A stretch of DNA of 64,000 bases from Acetobacteraceae bacterium (GTDB lineage: Bacteria > Pseudomonadota > Alphaproteobacteria > Acetobacterales > Acetobacteraceae), in NCBI GenBank assembly GCA_003164135.1, contig PLSD01000053.1, positions 1 through 64,000 on the forward strand, written 5' to 3'. The position numbers and the translations under genes were made by a program. This document shows positions 12,152-20,974 of this stretch, in pieces. The number at the start of each line of letters is the position of its first letter. The stretch's first letter is position 1. The notes under the pieces were generated by a model that did not search any database, was not told the origin of the DNA, and saw only the letters and a list, made by a program, of their open reading frames with translations.

Positions 12152-12631
12152 TTAGGCGGCGCGGCCCCGGGAGACGAGGCGGTGCAGGAGCTGGCCGGGG
12201 TGGGCGGGGTTTTCCGGTGAGGTGGCGGTGGGCAGGCGCCACTGCGCGGCCGGGTGTTCAGGCGGCGTGAGCAGGGTGGAAAAGCCGCAGCGCAGCAGGA
12301 AGACGAACTGGTCCGGGATGAAATGGCCGACGGCGCGGATGTCGCCCGTGTAGCCGTATTTTTCGCGCAGGGTGCGGGCCAGAGTGAAGCCGCGGCCGTC
12401 GCGGAATTTGGGGAATTCGATGGCGATGAGGGTAAAATCGCCCAGGCGCGCGGCGATGCTTTCGGCTTGTGTCTCGGGGGGCAGTTGCACGCCGAGCGGG
12501 CTTGGCAATGGCTCGCCCGCCGGTGGCAGGGCGGCCAGGGGCACGATGACGTGTGGGGCAAGCGGGGTTTCGGCTTGGCCGTAGGTCCAGGTTTCGGGGA
12601 TTTCCTGGCCCTGCGCGTTAATGATTGCCAT
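12152..12631 (-). CDS. DUF934 family protein (sulfite-reductase associated)
   Basis: EFPKFRDGRGFTLARTLREKYGYTGDIRAVGHFIPDQFVFLLRCGF; start at MAIINAQG. Confidence 0.88.
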   Translation of the reverse strand: MAIINAQGQEIPETWTYGQAETPLAPHVIVPLAALPPAGEPLPSPLGVQLPPETQAESIAARLGDFTLIAIEFPKFRDGRGFTLARTLREKYGYTGDIRAVGHFIPDQFVFLLRCGFSTLLTPPEHPAAQWRLPTATSPENPAHPGQLLHRLVSRGRAA

Positions 12632-14618
12632 AGACTGCCTCCTTGAACGGCGCCGCGCCAAGCCGGCGGTAGGTGTCGATAAATGCTTCGCCTTCCGTGC
12701 GGTTGGCGATGTAGGTATTCACGATGATCTCAACCGTTTCCGGCACTTTTTCCGTGGGGACGGCCGGGCCGATGATGGTGCCGATGGAAGCTTTTTCGTC
12801 GGAAGCGCCGCCGAGGGTTATTTGATACACTTCCGTGCCGTTTTTATCGACGCCGAGCAGGCCGATGTGGCCGACATGGTGGTGGCCGCAGGCGTTGATG
12901 CAGCCGGAGATGTTGAGGTCGAGCGGGCCGATGTCCTGCTGGCGTTGCGGGTCGGCGAAGCGCTCGGCGATGCGCTGCGCGACGGGGATGGAGCGCGCCG
13001 TTGCCAGGGCGCAATAGTCCATGCCAGGGCAGGCGATGATATCCGTGACCAGACCGATGTTGCCCGAGGCGAGGCCGATGCCGACGAGTTCCGACCACAG
13101 CGCATTTAGGTCGGTTTTGCGGACATGTGGCAGGACCAGGTTTTGTTCGTGCGTGACGCGCAGTTCGCCGAACGAGAATCTGTCGGCGAGGTCTGCAATT
13201 TTGTCCATTTCGTCGGCGGTGGCGTCACCGGGGATGCCGCCTGGGGTTTTGAGTGAGATGACCGCCGACACGTAGCCGGGCTGGCGGTGCTTGTGGGTGT
13301 TGGTGCGGGTCCAGGCGCGCAGGGCGCGGTTTTCCTGCAGCGCCGTGGTGAATTGCGCTGGTTCCGCCGGGAGGGTTTCCAATGCGGGGGCAATGAAGCG
13401 GGCGGCGACGGCCTGCACGATTTCTGGTGCGAGGTCGCAATAATCTGGCGGCAGGCCGGCGAACTCGTCGTCGACCATTTTGATGAAGTGTTCCGGCTTC
13501 ATTTCACGGATCAGGATTTTGATACGCGATTTGTACATGTTGTCGCGCCGGCCTAGCGCGTTGTAGACGCGCAGGATGGCTTCGACATAACGCAGCAGCT
13601 CGTTCACCGGCACGTCGTCACGCAGTTTGACGCCGATGACGGGGGTACGCCCTAAGCCGCCGCCGGCGAAGATCTGGAAGACCGGCTCACCTTGCGCGTT
13701 GCGGCGGGCGAGGATGCCGATGTCGTGCACGCGCACGGCGGCGCGGTCCTGCGGGCTGCCGGTGATGGCGATTTTGAACTTGCGCGGGAGGTAGGTGAAC
13801 TCTGGATGGTCAGTGGACCACTGGCGCAGGATTTCAGCGTAGACGCGCGGGTCGACGATTTCGTCAGCTGCGGCGCCGGCGAATTCGTCAGTGGTTACAT
13901 TGCGGATGCAGTTGCCGCTGGTCTGGATGGCGTGCAGGTCGGCTTCGGCCAGCAGGGCCAGGATGGCGGGGGTGTCTTCCAGCCGGAGCCAGTTGAACTG
14001 GATGTTCTGGCGGGTGGTGAAGTGGCCGTAGCCACGGTCATAATGGCGGGCGACGTAGGCGAGCTGGCGCAGTTGCGAGGCGCTGACAATGCCGTAGGGG
14101 AGTGCGACGCGCAGCATGTAGGCGTGGAGTTGCAGGTAGAGGCCGTTCATCAGGCGCAGGGGTTTGAATTCGTCTTCGCTGAGCTCGCCTGAGAGGCGGC
14201 GGGCGACCTGCTCGCCGAACTGGGCGGCGCGGTCGCGCAGGAACTGGCGGTCGTAATCATCGTACCGGTAGATGCCGGCGAAGGGGGAGGTGGAGGTGGC
14301 CGAGGGGAGCGGCGGCAGGATCGCGCCGGTGGCGCCCCAGGTGCCGGCGGGCAGGTCCGGGCGGACGGAAGGGCCGGTGGCGCGGATTTGTTCGCGCTGG
14401 GCGGTGGGCACGGGCGCGCCGCCGGGCTCTTGGGTTACTTCGACCTCGTGGATGTCCACCACGGTTTGCGGCTGCTGCGCGGCTTCCAGCGCGGGTGCCA
14501 GGGCGGCGGCATCGAGCACGGCGGCGGTGGCCAGATGTTCAGCCCACTGGCCGTCCTGCGTCCACCAGACGGTGACGCCATCACGCAGACGATTGGCGGA
14601 AATAATACTTGAAGACAT
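12618..14618 (-). CDS. Nitrite/sulfite reductase hemoprotein with N-terminal DUF2849-like extension
   Basis: Start MSSSIISANRLRDGVTVWWTQDGQWAEHL resembles DUF2849; downstream siroheme/4Fe-4S reductase (NISGCINACGHHHVGHIGLLG). Confidence 0.9.
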   Translation of the reverse strand: MSSSIISANRLRDGVTVWWTQDGQWAEHLATAAVLDAAALAPALEAAQQPQTVVDIHEVEVTQEPGGAPVPTAQREQIRATGPSVRPDLPAGTWGATGAILPPLPSATSTSPFAGIYRYDDYDRQFLRDRAAQFGEQVARRLSGELSEDEFKPLRLMNGLYLQLHAYMLRVALPYGIVSASQLRQLAYVARHYDRGYGHFTTRQNIQFNWLRLEDTPAILALLAEADLHAIQTSGNCIRNVTTDEFAGAAADEIVDPRVYAEILRQWSTDHPEFTYLPRKFKIAITGSPQDRAAVRVHDIGILARRNAQGEPVFQIFAGGGLGRTPVIGVKLRDDVPVNELLRYVEAILRVYNALGRRDNMYKSRIKILIREMKPEHFIKMVDDEFAGLPPDYCDLAPEIVQAVAARFIAPALETLPAEPAQFTTALQENRALRAWTRTNTHKHRQPGYVSAVISLKTPGGIPGDATADEMDKIADLADRFSFGELRVTHEQNLVLPHVRKTDLNALWSELVGIGLASGNIGLVTDIIACPGMDYCALATARSIPVAQRIAERFADPQRQQDIGPLDLNISGCINACGHHHVGHIGLLGVDKNGTEVYQITLGGASDEKASIGTIIGPAVPTEKVPETVEIIVNTYIANRTEGEAFIDTYRRLGAAPFKEAVYGNH

Positions 14619-15054
14619 ACTCAACCCACTCGCTTCCCTAACCTTGGCCTCTGGCACCCCTGGCGCAACCGGCCAGGGCGCGCCACGCGGCGCCAGGCTG
14701 AAATAGGGTATGGGCGGCAAGATTGAAACCCGGCAGGCCGGGAGCGGGCGGAGCGGCGGGGAGAATGCCCAGCGGGATAGTGGAATGTTGGAAATCGGCG
14801 GGTGCCGATATTCTCACTGCGCTGGGGGAGCTGGGTAAAATTTACTCCCAACAATGCGGTGGGGATTGCAAAACTCTTCCATCCGGCGGCGCGGGTTTTG
14901 TACTTGGGTAATCTTGCAGGGCGGAATTCCGGCCGGATGGGGGAGGGAAAAATTTTTACATGCCTGCCCTGAAATTGCCCCGGCGGCGGGAAGAATGGGC
15001 GAATATCCGCGATTTTGGCTTTGGATGGGGTGTGCGGCGGCCCGTTGGCCGGAC

Positions 15055-15091
15055 AAAAAAAGCCAGCGCCTGAGGGTTGGGCGCTGGCTTT
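15055..15091 (-). terminator. Intrinsic terminator of the cyo operon
   Basis: AAAGCCAGCGCC - TGAGGGTTG - GGCGCTGGCTTT hairpin, A-run on + strand (U-tract on minus transcript). Confidence 0.82.
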
Positions 15092-15111
15092 GGTCGAGAT
15101 AAACCGGGCTG

Positions 15112-15486
15112 TTACTGCAGGAGGGTCGGCTGGCCGCTCATGAGCATGCCGTCCATGGGCATGGTGCGCGCGTAGAGCGAGGAGAATGCCCAGACGGTCA
15201 GCCCGATGGTGACAATGAACAGCGGGATGGCCAGGAACAGCGAAATGCTCTTCCAGATTTGCGCCTGCGAGGCGTTAAGCCCGAAGAACAGGAACAGCTG
15301 CGAGACCAGGGCCGCCAGGGACAGCACGGCCGCCGTGGCGGCAAACTCCACAAGCGGGAGCTTCTGGGTGGAGGCGTAATACGCCCCGCCCATGAGTGCC
15401 GCCGACGCGACGAAGGCGGCGAGGTAGCGCCCGGCCGAGCCTTGCTGGACTTCCGGATGCTCCAAGGGATCGTAATGAGTAGACAT
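15112..15486 (-). CDS. cyoD: Cytochrome bo quinol oxidase subunit IV
   Basis: Small multi-TM protein ending the cyoABCD operon. Confidence 0.82.
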   Translation of the reverse strand: MSTHYDPLEHPEVQQGSAGRYLAAFVASAALMGGAYYASTQKLPLVEFAATAAVLSLAALVSQLFLFFGLNASQAQIWKSISLFLAIPLFIVTIGLTVWAFSSLYARTMPMDGMLMSGQPTLLQ

Positions 15487-16115
15487 TAGACGGCACCTCC
15501 AAGCAGATAGACGTAAAAGTACACGCAGACCCAGATGGTCGCCTGGAACTGCCAGAACAGGCGCAGGTTGAGCAGGCGGCCCACAACGTCCTTGGTGAAA
15601 CCGAAGACGCTGATCTGCACTAGCATGATGACCATCCAGAGGAGGCCGATGACGATGTGCAGGCCGTGGGTGAGCAGCAGAGTGAAGAAGATCGACAGGA
15701 AGGCGCTGCGCGTTGGCCCGTTACCTTGGGCGGCGAGCGCCCAGAGGTCGGCGCCGCTGATGTAAAGGAAGGCACCGCCAAGCACCATCGCGAGGATGAT
15801 GCCGAGGGTCAGGCCGGCCTTGTTGCCGTTTTTCATCGACACCGTGGCAAGGCTGTAGGCAAGCACGCTGGCGAGGATGATAAACGTCTGCAGCAGGCCG
15901 TGCGAGACGTTGATGGCCCCGGCAGCCAGCGGACCACCGGCTGCGTTGCTGGGATTATCCAGCACCGCGTAGGATGCGAACAGGCTGGTGAAGATCAGAG
16001 CGTCGCTGAGCAGATAGAGCCAGAACCCGTAGGTCCGGGCCGAGATTGGATCGTGCTCGTCGGCGCTTGGGTTCCAGAGGGCGGAAGGCTCCGCCTTTGC
16101 GTAGTTAGTAGCCAT
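15486..16115 (-). CDS. cyoC: Cytochrome bo quinol oxidase subunit III
   Basis: TYGFWLYLLSDALIFTSLFASYAVL; LTHGLHIVIGLLWM; start at MATNYAKAE. Confidence 0.93.
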   Translation of the reverse strand: MATNYAKAEPSALWNPSADEHDPISARTYGFWLYLLSDALIFTSLFASYAVLDNPSNAAGGPLAAGAINVSHGLLQTFIILASVLAYSLATVSMKNGNKAGLTLGIILAMVLGGAFLYISGADLWALAAQGNGPTRSAFLSIFFTLLLTHGLHIVIGLLWMVIMLVQISVFGFTKDVVGRLLNLRLFWQFQATIWVCVYFYVYLLGGAV

Positions 16116-18178
16116 TAAATTGCCTCCACATGAGCGAGCGAGGAGCGTTTCGGCTGCTCGGCGATGATGCTGGCCAGATCGGGCCGGCTTTCCAGTCTCG
16201 CGATTTCCTCGGCACTCAACACATAGCCCTCGTTTTTGTCGAAGGACCGGATGATGATGATGATGACGATCGCCGCCAGCGAGGCAATCGAGAGCCACCA
16301 GATGCGCCAGGTAATGGCGAAGCCGAAGACCGCCGAGAGGGCACCGATGAGGAACGGCACCGCGGTGCTGTTGGGCAGATGGATCGGCACGTACTGCGTT
16401 GGCTGCACGTTCTCCACACCGTTTGCTTTACGCCACGCCAGCTCGTCGCGGGAGTTGATCTGCGGCGTGACGGCGAAGTTGTAGAACGGCACAGGTGTAT
16501 GCGTGAGCCATTCCAGCGTGCGGCCGGTGCCCCATGAGTCCGAGGCAGCGGGGATTTGGTCCCGCAGCGAGATGTAGAGCATCTTCAGGAAGAAGAAGAG
16601 TGAGATGAAGTACACCCCGATACCGCCTTCCGACACCCACAACAGCGACTTCAGGTCGGGGTTGTAGATGTAGTCGAGACGCCGGGTGACGCCGGCGAAG
16701 CCCAGGTAGAACAGCGGGACGAATACCAGCAGGCTGGCGACCACGAAGGTGAAGTAGTAGAGGCGGCCGTTAACTTCATCCAGCTTGAAGCCGAACACTT
16801 TCGGCCACCAGTAGGTAACGGCGGCGAACAGCGCGGAGCCGATGACCAGCACCATGCAGTGGAAGTGAGCGACCACGAAGAGGCTGTCATGCACGGTGTA
16901 ATCAAACACTGAAGCGGAGAGCATCATGCCCGTGAGACCACCGACAAGCAGCAGCACGAGGCCGATGATCGCCCAGAGCATCGGGGTCGCGAAGGTAATG
17001 CGGCCGCGATACATGGTGAACAGCCAGTTGAACGCTTTCACACCCGTGGGGATACCCACGATCATGGTCGCGGCGCTGAAATAGCCGTTCAGTTGCGGGC
17101 CCATGCCCATGGTGAAGAAATGGTGAGCCCAGACGACCCAGCCGATGCCGCCGATGGAGAAGGAGGCGGCGACCATGGTCGCGTAACCGAACAGCGCCTT
17201 GTTGGAAAAGGTCGGCACGATTTCGGAGAACAGGCCGAAAGCCGGCAGCATGAGGAAGTACACCTCGGGGTGACCCCAGATCCAGAACAGGTTGATGTAC
17301 AGCATGAAGTTGCCGCCATAGCCCGCCGTGAAGAAGTGGGTGCCGAAGTAACGGTCGATGCCCAGCATGGTGAGGGCAACAGTGACGACGGGGAAGATGG
17401 TGAGGCCAATGATGTTGGTGGTCAGCGAGGACCAGCAATACACCGGCATGCGGAACCAGCTCATGCCCGGGGCGCGCATCTTCACGATCGTCGCGATCAT
17501 GTTGATGGCGTTGAACGTGGTGCCCAGCGAGGAGAGCTGGAAGGCCCACATCCAGTAATCGACGCCGACGCCGGGGTTGAAGGGCATTTCCGAGAAGGGC
17601 ATGAGGCCCACCCAGGTGGCGTTGGAGAACTCACCCACGAAGAGCGAGATCATGCAAAGCGCGGCGCCCGCCATGGTGAGCCAAAGGCTGGTGGCGTTGA
17701 GGTAGGGGAAGGCCATGTCCCGCGCGCCGATTTGCAGCGGGATGATGATGTTGCCTAGACCGGCGACCAGCGGTGTTGCCGCGAAGAACAGCATGAGCGT
17801 GCCATGCGCGGTGTAGATCTGGTCAAAGTGGTAGGGGGGGAGATAGCCGTGCTGGGCGCCGAGGTAGCCCGGCGAGGCAGGGCCGTCGGCGAGGAGCTGC
17901 TGGGTGCGCATCATCGCGCCGTCCATGAAGCCGCGGAACAGCATCACCAGGCCGAGGATGATGTACATCACGCCGATCTTTTTGTGATCGACCGTGGTGA
18001 TCCACTCACGCCAGATGTAGCCAACCTTGCCGAAGTAAAAGGCGGCGCCGACGATGACGGCCGCCAGTACGACGACAATGGCGAAGGTGGTTACGAGGAT
18101 CGGATTATCATAGGGGATCGCCGCGAGCGATAAGCGCCCGAGCAATGGCGACCAAGGACCGTCTACTGCAACTTGCAC
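16115..18178 (-). CDS. cyoB: Cytochrome bo quinol oxidase subunit I
   Basis: ITTVDHKKIGVMYI, FWIWGHPEVYFLMLPAFGLFSEI, VAHFHCMV haem-copper motifs. Confidence 0.97.
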   Translation of the reverse strand: MQVAVDGPWSPLLGRLSLAAIPYDNPILVTTFAIVVVLAAVIVGAAFYFGKVGYIWREWITTVDHKKIGVMYIILGLVMLFRGFMDGAMMRTQQLLADGPASPGYLGAQHGYLPPYHFDQIYTAHGTLMLFFAATPLVAGLGNIIIPLQIGARDMAFPYLNATSLWLTMAGAALCMISLFVGEFSNATWVGLMPFSEMPFNPGVGVDYWMWAFQLSSLGTTFNAINMIATIVKMRAPGMSWFRMPVYCWSSLTTNIIGLTIFPVVTVALTMLGIDRYFGTHFFTAGYGGNFMLYINLFWIWGHPEVYFLMLPAFGLFSEIVPTFSNKALFGYATMVAASFSIGGIGWVVWAHHFFTMGMGPQLNGYFSAATMIVGIPTGVKAFNWLFTMYRGRITFATPMLWAIIGLVLLLVGGLTGMMLSASVFDYTVHDSLFVVAHFHCMVLVIGSALFAAVTYWWPKVFGFKLDEVNGRLYYFTFVVASLLVFVPLFYLGFAGVTRRLDYIYNPDLKSLLWVSEGGIGVYFISLFFFLKMLYISLRDQIPAASDSWGTGRTLEWLTHTPVPFYNFAVTPQINSRDELAWRKANGVENVQPTQYVPIHLPNSTAVPFLIGALSAVFGFAITWRIWWLSIASLAAIVIIIIIRSFDKNEGYVLSAEEIARLESRPDLASIIAEQPKRSSLAHVEAI

Positions 18179-18193
18179 GATTGAAACCTTTCC

Positions 18194-19198
18194 TTATTGC
18201 GGGCTGGCAGGGGTTTGGGCGCCCTGCGCGGGATTTTCCGACACCTTCTTGGTCAGTGAATCAGGCACGGGGTAAACCACGCCCTGCATCGCCGCCATTA
18301 TGACCTCGCCGAACAGCCCTTTGTCAGGTGCTGCGAAGTACGCGGGCTTGGCACCGAAATTCACGGTTGGCTGCGCGATTTTCTGGAAGGCGGCGTAGGT
18401 GAGCTGGTTCGGGCTTGCCTGCGTGCTCTTTACCCAGGCGTCGAAGTCAGCCTGCGGCACGACGCGGGTGGAGAACTGCATCCAGGAGAAACCGGCGCCG
18501 GAGAAGTCGGTCGAGAAGCCGATGTAGGAAGCGGGCTGATCGAGCTCGAAGGCGTCCTTGGATTCCATTGCCGGCATGACATCGACCATCGGCGCCACTT
18601 GCGGGATGTAGAACCCGTTCATGTTGCCGGTCGAGGTCATTTGCAGCTTCACGATGCGCCCGGCGGGGACCACCAGGTCGTCGATCGTGGCAACGCCTTG
18701 GTCAGGGTAGACGAACACCCACTGCCAGTCGGTCGCGATGACCTGGACCGTGATGGGCGGCTGCGAGGCGCCCGGCGCGTTGACCAGAATCCCCGGCCCC
18801 CACGGGTCTACCGCGTAGACACCCTGGATGGTCAGATAGGCGAGGTACGCGACGATGACGAAGGGGACGCCCCAGGCCGCCAGCTCGATGCCCAGCGAGA
18901 AGTGCCAATCCGGCGTGTACTTGGCGTTGCGCGAGTGATGGTAGCGCAAGGGGAAGACGATTAGCATGACGAGGGTCGGCACGATGATGACCGACATCGC
19001 GATCACCAGCAGGACGATGTAATGCGTCTCAGCCCGTGCTACGAGGCCGACGGGGTGGAAAAGACGAAGATCATCCATGGTGCAGCCCGAGAGAAGCAGA
19101 GCCGGCAGGGAGACGAGTGATTTTAGAAGCAGAGAGACTCTGCGCTGCTTTGGCGGTTTCATTTCCAGTCTATCCAAATCAGTGGGGGTTGAGGGCAT
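18194..19198 (-). CDS. cyoA: Cytochrome bo quinol oxidase subunit II
   Basis: Lipobox LLSGCTMDD; VQVIATDWQWVFVYPDQGVATID; operon position. Confidence 0.95.
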   Translation of the reverse strand: MPSTPTDLDRLEMKPPKQRRVSLLLKSLVSLPALLLSGCTMDDLRLFHPVGLVARAETHYIVLLVIAMSVIIVPTLVMLIVFPLRYHHSRNAKYTPDWHFSLGIELAAWGVPFVIVAYLAYLTIQGVYAVDPWGPGILVNAPGASQPPITVQVIATDWQWVFVYPDQGVATIDDLVVPAGRIVKLQMTSTGNMNGFYIPQVAPMVDVMPAMESKDAFELDQPASYIGFSTDFSGAGFSWMQFSTRVVPQADFDAWVKSTQASPNQLTYAAFQKIAQPTVNFGAKPAYFAAPDKGLFGEVIMAAMQGVVYPVPDSLTKKVSENPAQGAQTPASPQ

Positions 19199-19682
19199 CC
19201 AACGTCTAGGGCGAGAGGGCGATGGCTGTGAAACGCGCCAGAACCTTCCGACAAAAAAGGGGACATGACTAACCTTCTCAGTACGTGATGCGAGAACTTA
19301 ATTGAGTTTAATAAAGAGAATTCCTCAATCTGGGAAGGCCCAATTTCATTTATTTCGGTGTGTTTCTTTAACAAAGACGATCTGGAAAAATTGTAAAAAA
19401 CGCTCCGAATACGCCCCTTACGGGGAGCATTTAGTAGGCTTTCGTTCCCATGACGATTTCGTGAAACTAACAATCTCTCCGCTATCCGTTCAAATGCAGA
19501 AACCATATAATCCGTAATATTGTTGAATTATACTGCATATTTATGACTATACTGAGGTATCTCTTTAGTCTATCGCCTTTGATTCCTTACAAAAGACTCC
19601 ACATTGAGTTATTATTAATAACTATAAAATTGCGACTAAGAATATTTCGCAGCATATTTACACCGGCAGTAGATTTAATGAA

Positions 19683-19696
19683 TTGATCTAGATCAA
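19683..19696. promoter_or_regulatory. Perfect FNR consensus palindrome TTGATCTAGATCAA
   Basis: Direct reading; exact TTGAT-N4-ATCAA in AT-rich intergenic DNA. Confidence 0.7.
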
Positions 19697-19714
19697 TTCT
19701 CACCTTATGTTAGT

Positions 19715-19733
19715 ATCGTTAATTATCATTCTC
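19715..19733. promoter_or_regulatory. Fur-box-like sequence (GAGAATGATAATTAACGAT on minus strand)
   Basis: Matches GATAATGATAAT at 11 of the first 12 positions. Confidence 0.4.
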
Positions 19734-19748
19734 AAAATTACATATTCT

Positions 19749-19767
19749 GATAATAAGAATTATTCTC
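19749..19767. promoter_or_regulatory. Fur-box-like sequence GATAATAAGAATTATTCTC
   Basis: Imperfect dyad; 14/19 match to GATAATGATAATCATTATC by hand count. Confidence 0.45.
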
Positions 19768-19844
19768 AATTCCAGACGGGATGGGGATCGGCGAAGCTAC
19801 CCGATGGGGTGCGCGGCAGCACACGGGCGACACACGCACATGAC

Positions 19845-19875
19845 AACGGCCCGGAAGGATACCCCCCGGGCCGTT
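19845..19875. terminator. Hairpin AACGGCCCGG...CCGGGCCGTT downstream of the kor operon
   Basis: 10-bp perfect inverted repeat, 11-nt loop; about 45 bp 3' of korB stop. Confidence 0.6.
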
Positions 19876-19918
19876 ACGGTGTGCTCTATTGAACTTTAGG
19901 CGATGGCCCCTGCCCCGT

Positions 19919-20974
19919 TTAGCGCAGCCCGGCGTTCAGCTTTTCCAGCGCCGCGGAACCGGGGCAGAGCTGCGCATCGGTAAGCGCGTTCAGCGGGGTT
20001 GCCGTGGTTTTCAGGTAGTCGTGCATCTCTTCGGGCTCCGGGTCGCGGTAGAGCAGCCCGGTGACGATTTCACCCTTGCTATGGTGGTGCTGCAGGAAGC
20101 CGAGGGCTTCCGCGCGGCTGCCCACGTCGTAATCGCCGGCGAGCTTGCGCAGGCGCAGCAGAGAGCCGTCGTGCTGCTTGACCACTTCGACCGCGCCTGG
20201 GGCGTAGTCAACGGTGATTTCCTCGCGTTCGGTGATGAAGTCCAGGGAGTTCACCGCCTCGTTGTGCTCACGCACATAGTCGAAGCTTTTGGTGGAGCCC
20301 TGGTGGTTGTTGAAGGTGACGCAGGGGGAAATGCAGTCAATGAAGGCGGCACCCGGATGCGCCAGGGCGGCCTGGATCAGCGGCACGAGCTGGCCTTTGT
20401 CGCCGGAAAAGCTGCGGCCGACGAAGCTGGCGCCGAGTTGGATGGCCATGCTGACGAGGTCGATCGCCTCGTCGTTATTGGCCACACCGCGCTTGCTCTT
20501 GGCACCTTTGTCCGCCGTGGCGGAGAATTGGCCCTTGGTGAGGCCGTACACGCCGTTGTTTTCGACGATATACACCATGTTGACGCCGCGCCGCATGGAG
20601 TGGGCGAACTGGCCGAGGCCGATGGAGGCGGAGTCACCGTCACCCGAGACGCCTAGGTAGATGAGGTCGCGGTTGGCGAGGTTGGCGCCGGTGAGGACCG
20701 AGGGCATGCGCCCGTGCACGGAGTTGAAACCGTGCGAGTTGCCGAGGAAGTAGGTCGGCGTTTTGGAGGAACAGCCGATGCCCGAGAGCTTGGCGATGCG
20801 GTGGGGCTGCAGGTCCATCTGGAAACAGGCGTGCACGATGGCGGCTGAGATGGAGTCGTGGCCGCAGCCGGCGCAGAGGGTGGAAATCGCGCCCTCGTAG
20901 TCACGCCGCGTGTAGCCGAGCGCGTTGGGGACCAGGCCGGGGTGGTGCAGCTTGGGTTTGGGCAGAAAGCTCAT
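19919..20974 (-). CDS. korB: 2-oxoacid:ferredoxin oxidoreductase beta subunit (KorB-like)
   Basis: STLCAGCGHDSISAAIVHACFQ; LGVSGDGDSASIGLGQFAHSMRRG TPP motif. Confidence 0.9.
   Translation of the reverse strand: MSFLPKPKLHHPGLVPNALGYTRRDYEGAISTLCAGCGHDSISAAIVHACFQMDLQPHRIAKLSGIGCSSKTPTYFLGNSHGFNSVHGRMPSVLTGANLANRDLIYLGVSGDGDSASIGLGQFAHSMRRGVNMVYIVENNGVYGLTKGQFSATADKGAKSKRGVANNDEAIDLVSMAIQLGASFVGRSFSGDKGQLVPLIQAALAHPGAAFIDCISPCVTFNNHQGSTKSFDYVREHNEAVNSLDFITEREEITVDYAPGAVEVVKQHDGSLLRLRKLAGDYDVGSRAEALGFLQHHHSKGEIVTGLLYRDPEPEEMHDYLKTTATPLNALTDAQLCPGSAALEKLNAGLR

Noticed and set aside
19707-19892. 61-aa ORF in the Fur/FNR spacer
   Set aside because: Crosses the regulatory boxes and hairpin; no similarity or convincing start.
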